Below, one piece after another: positions 55,152 to 63,631 of a stretch of 64,000 nucleotides of DNA (positions are counted from its first letter, which is position 1; each line of letters starts with the position of its first letter). The DNA comes from Tillandsia leiboldiana (Eukaryota; Streptophyta; Magnoliopsida; Poales; Bromeliaceae): contig CM055065.1 in the NCBI GenBank assembly GCA_029204045.2, positions 52,189,398 to 52,253,397 on the forward strand, in the 5' to 3' direction. The translations under genes were made by a program, and so were the position numbers. The notes beneath the pieces are model-generated. The model worked only from the letters and a program-made list of their open reading frames with translations, was not told the DNA's origin and searched no databases.

Positions 55152-57947
55152 CTAAGGGAGGGGACCGGCGAACAGAAGGAGGTCCGCAGCTTCTTCGTCA
55201 GATAGACGGACCCCACAGAGTGCACTCTTTGCCTTGGTGGGTTCAGTAGAGCCACCCAGAGCCAACGAGGACCTGCCATCTCGAAGCAAGGCTTTACGCG
55301 CCATGGCTCTAGCGACCGAGTCACCCGCACCACCCTTGGCGAGTCGAGAACTCCTGCGGAGGGGCGAGGAGATGAGGCTCGCCGGCAGGCAATCAACTCC
55401 TCCAGAGGAAGTCCGAGAAAACACGATCTCCTTGGCTGTACTGCCCGACCCCTCGAAGGGCGGGGTACCAAACCCGCCTGCGGGTGGAGACATCGGGGGC
55501 TCTGCGTCGACCTCAGCGCGTAGCGGCACCAATTCCAAGGCCACGACTCCAACCGGGTCCCCCTCCCAGCAAGAAGCAGTCAGGTAGTCGCGGGGACCAA
55601 AGAGGCTCGGTGAACGCGGAGGATAAGAAGCGGCAACGTCCACACAGATAAAGATAGGGCCCCAGTCCTTGCGTAGGCACAGCGACCCACCAACAGAGAC
55701 AAGAGTGTAGCCCACCGCAACCGGGCCACCTCTCCCACCAAAGGGAAGCCCACCTGGGCCCATCGTAGTGACATGCCCAGCCCGAAACGGACCACCCAAA
55801 ACCAGGTACCCACCCCCACCATTGGACCGCCCACCAGGGCCCAACGTAGAGACAAGCCCAGCCCTAAGCGCAAATCCAGACTTCTCCAGCCCATTCGCTG
55901 GTGACCCCACACTCATGGGGCCCGGCAGAGGCCCACCCACCAATTCCCCAAACCCTGCAGTATCGGGAACCCCCTCGCGCTCCCTGATCGAAAAACCGCC
56001 CTCTCGCGCAGCCCAAGATCTCCCACTGCCCGAAAAGGGAGCTCCTCCCGAAGAAATTCCATCCTCACGCAAGGGGTGGAGCTCGTGAGAAGAACCTCGG
56101 GGGCATCCCCGCTCACGACCGACCCCTCCACAAGCAATAGCTGCAACGCCAGACTGGGTCCCCATCGGAAGACCCGCCGCAGCTCCGCCAGAAGATAACG
56201 CCAGCGGTAGACCCGCTGCGGGTTTCTCGAGGCGATCGACCGCCCTCGTCTCGGCGACGCTTCCCGCCAGCCGGGCGACTTCGCCGGTCCCCGACGAGGC
56301 AGAGTTCAGCCTACCCCCACCGCCTGTGGAGGACGACCGAAGAGGGCACCCCCCGGGGGGGCAAGGCTGCCGCCGCACCGCTCCAGCGCGCCAGCGACGT
56401 CTATCCCGCTGCTCCGGTGGAAAAACAGATTCGTCCGTGTCCGCCACTATGCCGTTCGTGGAACTGGGACCGGAGGGGCCCTCGCCAGCGGGGTTCACGC
56501 GCCTGGCGATGGAACGACCAAGTGGGTCCGTTTGGTCGGCCCCCTCGTTAGGGTCCCCACCGGCGAACGGGGTCCCGCGGTCGTCACCCCCCAGGGGGGC
56601 CGTGCGCAACAGTTGCACCGTGATGGTGACGGTGAGGTCTCCCAGAGTGATCAAAATACTTTCCGGGATGTCAGCAGGATCATCAACCGCAATTTGACAA
56701 CCAAATCCTCCGAAGTCAGACATGCTCAAGCTCTCCTCCTCTCCGCGCAGGTACCTGCCGAAAGGACCGACAATAGCGGCAACTCTGGATTCAACCCAGC
56801 ACTCGAAGGGAAGATCAACCAGTTTGATCCAAGCCTTGAGCCGGAGCATGGAGCGAGATGCGTTGCAATAGGGATTCCAAGCGAAACACCGGAGACGACA
56901 TCGGGGTAGCCGGATCACGTCCCTACGGGTGAGCTCCTCTGGACGTACCCAGTGGGGGAGCAGAATCACGAAGCCCCTCTCGCGATGACGCGCCACATGG
57001 AAGTCCTCGGAAAGCCCACCTAGCTTGCCGGCGAGGTCTGACGCGATCGCCTCTTGCGGGCAGTGGCCCAGGCGATCCGGTCCGATCACGCTGGCGAGGA
57101 CCGCGTTTCGGCAAAGCTGCTGACGAGCATGGAAGCCTTCCGTCAGAGGGACGAAGTGCTTCGTGGCTGGAGGCCTGTAACCCATAGCCCGGTACATCTT
57201 CTCCGTCGGCGGCGTTCTCGGGAAGCTACACCGGAGAGCACGATGCCCAAGTTTGAAGCACCGACGACACCTGAGGGGTTCTCTGCAGTCCCGGATCAGA
57301 TGGTCCTTCGAGAGGCAGCGGAAGCACCTTCCTGAAGTCAGAGGAGAGTAAGCGCGTAGCCGATGGACAGTCGGAGAAGGGTGGCTGAGTGGCTGGGGTT
57401 TCGAGCGAAGGAGCGCATCTTTATATGGTGTCGCCGAAAAAGTTGTTCGTGAAACCCGTGAACCCCCCCTACCCCCCAGGGGCAAGGGAATACTCCGGCT
57501 GCCAGAAGCGTCCACAGCAACTCGGTCAGGGCCGTCACCTCCGACGCCGACAGCTGCACCAGAGCATAACGAGAAAAGGGGGAGTCCTTTGTGGTCTGCC
57601 CATGAGACCGCGCGTACAACCTTTTTGCCCCTGGGATCACTAGGTCCATGTGCACCAACCTTCAGAAGTGATGGGAGCCTCTGGATGACAGGGGATTCCT
57701 TAACCTCAGTCTTGTCCTTATGCCTGTTGATCTTGTGCCCACTCCAAGCCGAAGAAGATCCTCCCCGCGCGACCAGCCCTTCACCACCGCTGGCATGTCG
57801 GATCAGTTTGTAGCCGCAGGTCCTATCGTCTCTATCCCTTCTCTCGAGCTCCCTCCTTCTTGGTATCTTACTCTTCGAGCTTGTTTTAACTCCTTCTCTC
57901 ACCCGGAACTCTTTCTCTCTCTCATTCTCTCTCATTCTTGGTACCAT
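55152..57947 (-). CDS. LINE A ORF1: RNA-binding protein with two zinc knuckles
   Basis: About 930 codons, open throughout. Order: a basic N-terminus, two CCHC knuckles at about residues 215-255 (CFRCLSKDHLIRDC and CRRCFKLGHRALRC, both CX2CX4HX4C), a DUF4283-like region (about 290-455), a long Pro/Gly-rich low-complexity region and a conserved tail with RRSSRLAKG and VRLSDEEAADLLLFAGPL. It would bind LINE RNA in the ribonucleoprotein. The ATG at 57947 is the first inside the element; the frame continues into the target duplication, so a longer original N-terminus is possible. Confidence 0.88.
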   Translation of the reverse strand: MVPRMRENEREKEFRVREGVKTSSKSKIPRRRELERRDRDDRTCGYKLIRHASGGEGLVARGGSSSAWSGHKINRHKDKTEVKESPVIQRLPSLLKVGAHGPSDPRGKKVVRAVSWADHKGLPLFSLCSGAAVGVGGDGPDRVAVDASGSRSIPLPLGGRGGSRVSRTTFSATPYKDALLRSKPQPLSHPSPTVHRLRAYSPLTSGRCFRCLSKDHLIRDCREPLRCRRCFKLGHRALRCSFPRTPPTEKMYRAMGYRPPATKHFVPLTEGFHARQQLCRNAVLASVIGPDRLGHCPQEAIASDLAGKLGGLSEDFHVARHRERGFVILLPHWVRPEELTRRDVIRLPRCRLRCFAWNPYCNASRSMLRLKAWIKLVDLPFECWVESRVAAIVGPFGRYLRGEEESLSMSDFGGFGCQIAVDDPADIPESILITLGDLTVTITVQLLRTAPLGGDDRGTPFAGGDPNEGADQTDPLGRSIARRVNPAGEGPSGPSSTNGIVADTDESVFPPEQRDRRRWRAGAVRRQPCPPGGCPLRSSSTGGGGRLNSASSGTGEVARLAGSVAETRAVDRLEKPAAGLPLALSSGGAAAGLPMGTQSGVAAIACGGVGRERGCPRGSSHELHPLREDGISSGGAPFSGSGRSWAAREGGFSIREREGVPDTAGFGELVGGPLPGPMSVGSPANGLEKSGFALRAGLVSTLGPGGRSNGGGGYLVLGGPFRAGHVTTMGPGGLPFGGRGGPVAVGYTLVSVGGSLCLRKDWGPIFICVDVAASYPPRSPSLFGPRDYLTASCWEGDPVGVVALELVPLRAEVDAEPPMSPPAGGFGTPPFEGSGSTAKEIVFSRTSSGGVDCLPASLISSPLRRSSRLAKGGAGDSVARAMARKALLRDGRSSLALGGSTEPTKAKSALCGVRLSDEEAADLLLFAGPLP

Positions 57948-58055
57948 TTTCCGGTACAAGAAACATTATCTTAGGATCTTCATGAAATTCTGTTACAAAG
58001 AAACTAACATATGTATTACATATGCAACTTCGCTAGTCCTGCAGAAATAGCCAAG

Positions 58056-59173
58056 ATGGACAGTGCAGAGTCTGGTTCTTCTATGAGATCCCACAATGAG
58101 GATGATCAAATGAAAATCTATGTGCAGTCGGAATATTATGGAAATTATGCGCTTGAGGTCGACAGCTCTAACACCATCCAAGATGTTTTAGTCACCGTTC
58201 TTCCGATTTGGCAGGTGGCAACTACGCTTTATTTCGACGGCAATCTACTGGAAGGGGCCAAGTCTCTGGCAGACTACAGTATCGAGGATGGGTCCATCCT
58301 TCACCTTAAGCGCGCAAACCTCAGTTTCATGGATAAACTAAGATGTAGAGTAAATACGTACGTAGCTTCCCTCTTCTCAGTCCTTTAAATTTCCACTTTC
58401 TGCATGGAGTATCTACAATTCTTGAATTTCAATTCAATGTTGCACAATGTAAATGACACATGATCTCAAGCTCAATTGAAAATAGAATTATATAGTTTTC
58501 ATTTCGAAGCTCAATTATTTGTTAGATTGACTTCAATAGCAAGAAGAATTCATGGTATTTTCTTTTAAGATCAGAATGTTCTTTATTTCTTAAATTGTAA
58601 GTTTTGGTTTCTCTTTTGTTTACTTACAGGAGAGAGAGGACATATGTAATCTCGGGAAGAAACAGGATTATAATAACAGATCAGCCATTAGCAATATGGG
58701 ATAAGGAGCATGATAAAGTATTGCTTAGTTTGTTGGTAGAGCAAATTTCAAATGGAGGGAATAAAAATATACTGTACCATGGAAAGGATTCTTGGTGTAA
58801 CATAGTAGCCAAGTTCAATGAATCAACTGGCCTGAAGTATGAATACAAACATTTACTTGAGCGCTTCAAATTTTACGAACGCGAATATCAAATAGTGAAC
58901 TGCATCAGGCATCATCCAAAGTTTAGCTGGGATAATCAACTTCAAGTAGTAATTGCTACAGACGCCGAATGGAATGAATATATCAAGGTACACTACCACA
59001 TCACCTTTTCAAGTATTTAGCACTCAGTTCTAATTCATTCAAACCTCTCTCCTTTTATACAGCGAAATCACGACGCGAGGCTCTATCGGAGGAGAGCAAT
59101 ACCATATGTTGATATGTTGAAAGTCGTGTTTGCTGACAAAGAAGAGCCAAAAATCGTGGTTTCGAATGAATAA
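58056..59173 (+). CDS. ubiquitin-like domain fused to Myb/SANT-like DNA-binding domain
   Basis: Three exons (58056-58357, 58630-58987, 59063-59173) join in frame to 256 residues. Residues ~18-90 are ubiquitin-like: MKIYVQ, YALEVDSSNTIQDVLV, LYFDGNLLEGAKSLADYSIEDGSILHLK align along ubiquitin, without a C-terminal Gly-Gly. Residues ~115-250 are a Myb/SANT-like domain of the Myb_DNA-bind_3 / L10-interacting-MYB type: WDKEHDKVLLSLLVEQI, DSWCNIVAKFNESTGLKYE, LLERFKFYEREYQIVN, FSWD and the EWNEYIK plus YVDMLKVVF end. Such domains derive from PIF/Harbinger transposon accessory proteins and bind DNA. The combination suggests a DNA-bound protein with a non-conjugated UBL, perhaps a proteasome or ubiquitin-receptor adaptor; that is inference. 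Only 11 bases precede the ATG after an AG acceptor, as in UBL1. Confidence 0.8.
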
Positions 59174-59470
59174 CTATCTATTCGATCTCTACTCATGAGA
59201 TCTAAACATTTTTGCAGTAATAGAACATTGCTATTGCTCATCTGTTTAAGTATATATTGTGTTAACATCTATTATTAGCTTGTGATGTAAGCTTAGAATT
59301 AATGCTCATACAATGATTCCATAATTAAGTCATTAGATATTGTAAATTGAATGTGATTATCTGAACATCGCAATGTATGTATTCAGATAATCAAGTTACA
59401 GCGGTTTGCAATGATTTACAAACGAAGCTGTTAATTTCTTTGCATTTGATTCTCATTGTCCTAAGTTGCC

Positions 59471-59585
59471 CCGTAAAGCTGCCAGGCTCCAGCACTGAAC
59501 CTGACTTCACCAGCGAGATGGAGATCATTGTGTAGTTGGACGCCGTCCATATATACAACTGTGTTCTTGTAGCCGACGGAGTGTG
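59471..59585 (+). pseudogene. decayed third UBL exon
   Basis: Matches the start of UBL1 (GAGCTGCC, CACCAGCGAGATGGAGATC, GCCGACGG words) over about 110 bases. The frame has an in-frame TAG at 59533-59535 where UBL1 has a Gln codon, and the match then breaks off. No splice acceptor is obvious. Confidence 0.75.
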
Positions 59586-59814
59586 TTCTTGATCAACTTC
59601 TGTTCATTGTCATCTATAAACTCTTAACATGCATTGTAACAAATCGAACAATTGCTTGGGAAGAATACAGTGTAATTTGATTCTTACGCACACAAGTAAA
59701 CATAAGAATGATTTCAAGAGATATATTACTTCTGTATTGATTGCCATTACTCATTAGTTAAACTGTGTATCATCTTAATTAGTATCAGCTATTTGATTGA
59801 TTTTGTCTGATGCT

Positions 59815-59818
<4 letters not shown>
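59586..59818. other. AT-rich gap before LINE B
   Basis: No gene is seen. Confidence 0.5.
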
Positions 59819-59851
<33 letters not shown>

Positions 59852-59857
59852 AGAGAA

Positions 59858-59882
59858 GGCAGCATGCTGCCGCTTCATTCAT
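59858..59882 (-). other. 3'-terminal hairpin of LINE B
   Basis: GGCAGCATGCTGCC at 59858-59871 followed by GCTTCATTCAT. Compared with LINE A, one base pair of the stem has changed on both sides (T-A to C-G). Confidence 0.75.
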
Positions 59883-59996
59883 AGGGAAAATGAATTTAGC
59901 TACAAACCAGAGGCAACAAGGCCTCGAACCAAAAAGGGGAAAGGGAGGGGGAGAAAGAAAGAGCAGGGAGAAGAAGGTACACGGAAAGTAACCTCC

Positions 59997-62900
59997 CTAG
60001 GGGCAGAACGCGCACCACTGCGACCGGCAGAGCCGGATCGCAGTGAGCAACTCCCTAGAAGAACGGGACCTATTGTCGAAGACTCGGCGGTTCCTTTCGA
60101 GCCAGACTGCCCACCAGGTGGACGCGATGGTGGTTAGGGCCTTCTTGGCCCAAGCCCCTCTCTTGAGCGAAAAGGTCCCCCACAGCCCGCTGGCGGTCGT
60201 TAGACTCCGGATCTCCCTCTTGTTGGGAAGAAGGGTTTCAAGCAAGGAAAGAGTGCCAGCACAGGAGAGGAAGAGATGATCAGCGGTTTCAGCGGGTCCA
60301 AGGCAGATTGGGCAGTGGGTCGGCCCATTCCAGTTCCTCTTCAGTAGAATGTCCCTTGTCAGCACCCGCCCTCGGAGCACCAGCCAGATGAAAATTTTGA
60401 CTTTCAAAGGCATCTTGCTGCTCCAAATCGAGTTGAACCGGTCCACGACTACCCCACTGTCCTGCAGGAAACGGTACGCAGATCTGACGGAGAAGGTCCC
60501 AGAGCTGTTCCATCGCCACTTGAGCTCGTCCTTGTTATCCGTGAGGTGAAGATGGGCGGTTGCCTCTAACAGATCCGGGAGGGCCTCTTCACAGCCTGCG
60601 GGTCCCCCCGCGAGGCCCTTCAGGATTCTCCCCCAGTTCCAGCCATCCGGGCCCAGGCAGTCGGCCACACGCAGGTGCTTGTTGGTAACCCACTCGTAGA
60701 TCTGCGGGAACTGGGTTGAGAGGGGTGAGCTCCCAGACCAGATGCTTCCCCAGAAGTCAGTCCTAGCGCCATTACCTACCGAAAGGGTCGTGCCGCACTT
60801 GAAGAGATCCCGCGTGTGCAGCACGCTTTTCCACCAGGGGGAGAGCGGACGAAACGAGGACCCCTCGCTCAGCGGTTCCCTGCGGCGATAGTAGAGCCTG
60901 TTGACGAGGGGTTCCCAGGGCGGCGGTTCCGGGGAAAGGAACCTCCACCACCACTTAGCGAGCAAAGCCAGGTTGAAGGTTTGGAGGTTCAAAATGCCTA
61001 GGCCCCCGTCTCTTTTGGACCTGCAGACGACCTTCCAGCTGACCAGACAATGACCCCCCGACACCGAGGTCAGCCCTTTCCAGAAGAAAGCTCGGCGAAG
61101 CGAGTCAATTCTATTAATGACCCAGGCAGGCGCTTTGAAAACGGAGAAGAGGTAGAGGGGCAGATTCGAGAGCACCGAGTTAACAAGGGTAAGTCTGCCC
61201 CCGTACGACAGCAGTTTAGCTTGCCAACCCCTGATTCGGTGCTCGATCCTGGAGACAGCCAGATGCCAGGCCTCCTTGGGGAGGCGGGCCTTGACTAGTG
61301 GGAGGCCGAGGTATTTGATCGGTAGCGAACCCAGCTTGCAGTTTAGTGTCGCTGCTAGTCGTTCGCCTTTGTGGCTCCTGCTGCCCAGGTAAAGCAATTC
61401 CGACTTCGAAGTGTTGATCTTGAGTCCCGAGGCCCACTCAAAGATTCGCCAAAGCGAGCGGAGGTTGATAATCTGCCGTTGCTTCGCTTGACAGAAGAAG
61501 AGCGTGTCGTCTGCAAATTGAATAAGGGAGGTTCTCGTGTCCCTAGACGGTCCAATGCCAGTGAAGAGCTTGCTTCGAACGGCTCTACTTGTCATACGGG
61601 CAAGGCCTTCCGCCACCAAAAGGTAAAGGAAGGGGGATAGAGGGTCCCCTTGGCGCAGGCCCCGCTTCAATCTAAACCATCTCGTGACATTCCCGTTAAC
61701 GAGAATGGCGGCCTTGCCGTTGGTGGTGCATTGGTCAATCCACCCGCACCATCTCAGGTTAGCCCCAAGGCAGCGGAGGATGTGCTTGAGATAGCCCCAG
61801 CTGACACAGTCGAACGCCTTTTCGAAGTCCGCCTTGACCCCCACACAGTCTGCTTGCCTGCTGGCGCCCCAGCTGATAAGCTCGTCAGCAGTAACAAAGG
61901 AGTCGAGGATGAGCCTGCCCTTCAGGAAGGCAGACTGGGTCGGGGAGATGATCTTGTCCAGAACGGTGCAAAGCCTGTTTGTTATCACTTTGGAGATGAT
62001 CTTCTGGACACAGTTGAGGAGGCTGATAGGCCGAAAGTCGCTAGCCGTGGTCGCTCCCTCTATCTTAGGAACAAGGCAAATATGCGAGTAGTCAATGGGC
62101 CCCGTGTCAATGGAGCCCTCGAAGAGATCATCGAAGATTCTGAGGAGGTCGCCCTTGATGACGTCCCAGAATTTCTGGTAGAAAGCCATGCTGAACCCAT
62201 CAGGTCCAGGCGCCTTGTCCCCGGACATTTGGAAAGTCGCTCTTTTGATTTCCTCGATAGTGAAGGGCGCGGTGAGGTGTTCAGAGCTCAGCGCGGTGTC
62301 GTCAGGGAAGAGATCACTCCAATCCCCACACTGAGAGGCAGGGAGAAAGTCGGGCGCGAGCCGCGCCTTGAACTTGCGGAAGAAATAGACGGCCTTGTCT
62401 TCTTCCCTAGTCAACGTTAGGTCCTCGTCCACGATGTTCCCGATCCTGTTGGCTCTGAGCCTCCCGTTAGCCATAGCGTGGAAGAAGCTGGTGTTGCCGT
62501 CCCCCTCCTTGAGCCAGTGCTGCTTAGCTCTGGAACTCCAGAGGATCTCTTCTTCGGCGATTAAGCCGTCCAGTTGGCCTCTGAGGTTGGCTCTAAGTGC
62601 TTGGTCACTAGTGGACAGGCACTGAGTTTCCTCGAGGGAGTCAAGCCTCTGAACGTCCTCCATGAGCGCCCGCTTGGTACCGCAGATGCCGTGAAAGTTT
62701 GTCGACCGCCAAGCGGTGATACGCTTGCGGCAATGCCTAAGCCTGGCGGTGAAGATAAGAATGCTCCCTTGCCTCCCCGTTTTGGGCTCGATTTTCTGCC
62801 ACCAAGCAGGTACCAGCAAGTTGAAGTCGGTCTTGGTGAGCCAGACCTTCTCGAACCTGAAGGGCCGGGGGGCTTGCTTCCTCTGGGTTTGAAGTAGGAT

Positions 62901-63626
62901 GGGACAGTGGTCAGAAGTGATCCTCGGGAGCGCCGAGACCGAGGAGAGCGGGAAGGCAAGGTCCCAATCGGTGGAGACCAGGAAGCGGTCAAGCTTGGCG
63001 AGGGTGGGGGGAGATTGCATGCTGGACCACGTGAAGCTCTGGTTAAGCATCGGGAGGTCCACAAGGTCTAACTCGTTGATAAGGTCCGAGAACATGGCAG
63101 AAAGGCGGTTGTTCCAACACCGGCCCTGTCTCTCCGCCTGGGAGCGCGTGAGGTTGAAGTCCCCGCAGATGGCCCAGGTGCCAGGGCAGTCAGCTTTGAG
63201 AGCTGCGAGCTCCCTGCAGAAGTCCTCCTTGCCCTCCCAAGACGACGGCCCATACACGTTGGTGAGGTAGAAAGAAGAGCCGCAGGTCGTCCTGGAAAGG
63301 CGCAGCGTGAGGGAGCGGTCGCGAACAATGACATCAGAGCAGGAGAAGAGCTTGGAATTCCAGCAGGTGACAAGCCCTCCTGATGCCCCCACAGAGGGGA
63401 TGAAGTGGCACTTGTCAAAGAACCGCCCAGCGAAGGAAGGAAGGAAGGAGCGAGAAAGGGAGCACACTTTGGTTTCTTGGAAGCAAAGGATAGAAGCCTT
63501 AAACCCATTGACAACAGTTTTGATAATTGCACGTTTGGAGGGGTTGTTAAGCCCACGAACATTCCAGGAGCAAATTTTAAACATTGGGAAAGCAGAAAAC
63601 AACGGAAAGCAGAGCGGATGGTGCAC
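59997..63626 (-). CDS. LINE B ORF2: endonuclease / reverse transcriptase
   Basis: 1209 codons without interruption. Endonuclease blocks CSWNVRGLNNPSKRA, CFQETKV, CGDFNLTRS and SDHCPILL; reverse transcriptase blocks KADFEKAFDCVSW, RQGDPLSPFLY and the catalytic FADD; zf-RVT end CPICLGPAETADHLFLSC and tail WWAVWLERNRRVFDN. All key motifs are intact. The ATG at 63584 (MFKICSWN) is the likely start; the upstream ATG at 63626 lies only 5 bases after the ORF1 stop. Probably recently active. Confidence 0.93.
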   Translation of the reverse strand: MHHPLCFPLFSAFPMFKICSWNVRGLNNPSKRAIIKTVVNGFKASILCFQETKVCSLSRSFLPSFAGRFFDKCHFIPSVGASGGLVTCWNSKLFSCSDVIVRDRSLTLRLSRTTCGSSFYLTNVYGPSSWEGKEDFCRELAALKADCPGTWAICGDFNLTRSQAERQGRCWNNRLSAMFSDLINELDLVDLPMLNQSFTWSSMQSPPTLAKLDRFLVSTDWDLAFPLSSVSALPRITSDHCPILLQTQRKQAPRPFRFEKVWLTKTDFNLLVPAWWQKIEPKTGRQGSILIFTARLRHCRKRITAWRSTNFHGICGTKRALMEDVQRLDSLEETQCLSTSDQALRANLRGQLDGLIAEEEILWSSRAKQHWLKEGDGNTSFFHAMANGRLRANRIGNIVDEDLTLTREEDKAVYFFRKFKARLAPDFLPASQCGDWSDLFPDDTALSSEHLTAPFTIEEIKRATFQMSGDKAPGPDGFSMAFYQKFWDVIKGDLLRIFDDLFEGSIDTGPIDYSHICLVPKIEGATTASDFRPISLLNCVQKIISKVITNRLCTVLDKIISPTQSAFLKGRLILDSFVTADELISWGASRQADCVGVKADFEKAFDCVSWGYLKHILRCLGANLRWCGWIDQCTTNGKAAILVNGNVTRWFRLKRGLRQGDPLSPFLYLLVAEGLARMTSRAVRSKLFTGIGPSRDTRTSLIQFADDTLFFCQAKQRQIINLRSLWRIFEWASGLKINTSKSELLYLGSRSHKGERLAATLNCKLGSLPIKYLGLPLVKARLPKEAWHLAVSRIEHRIRGWQAKLLSYGGRLTLVNSVLSNLPLYLFSVFKAPAWVINRIDSLRRAFFWKGLTSVSGGHCLVSWKVVCRSKRDGGLGILNLQTFNLALLAKWWWRFLSPEPPPWEPLVNRLYYRRREPLSEGSSFRPLSPWWKSVLHTRDLFKCGTTLSVGNGARTDFWGSIWSGSSPLSTQFPQIYEWVTNKHLRVADCLGPDGWNWGRILKGLAGGPAGCEEALPDLLEATAHLHLTDNKDELKWRWNSSGTFSVRSAYRFLQDSGVVVDRFNSIWSSKMPLKVKIFIWLVLRGRVLTRDILLKRNWNGPTHCPICLGPAETADHLFLSCAGTLSLLETLLPNKREIRSLTTASGLWGTFSLKRGAWAKKALTTIASTWWAVWLERNRRVFDNRSRSSRELLTAIRLCRSQWCAFCP

Positions 63627-63631
63627 GGCGC

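Larger units (their letters stand above)
51371..57952 (-). mobile_element. LINE A, near full length, both ORFs open, perfect 15-bp target duplication
   Basis: GGTACAAGAAACATT flanks the element at 51356-51370 and 57953-57967. On the minus strand it has ORF1, a 23-base gap, ORF2, a 3'UTR of about 140 bases with a long T tract (A run at 51460-51507), a terminal hairpin and a short poly-A tail (T run at 51371-51384). The 5'UTR is practically absent: ORF1 can start within a few bases of the element's end, so a little of the 5' end with any internal promoter is probably missing. It sits antisense between two UBL exons. Perfect duplications and intact frames mark a young insertion. Confidence 0.93.

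Noticed and set aside
55234..57974. ORFs of 80-125 codons on the plus strand
   Set aside because: They are shadows of LINE A ORF1 in GC-rich low-complexity sequence.
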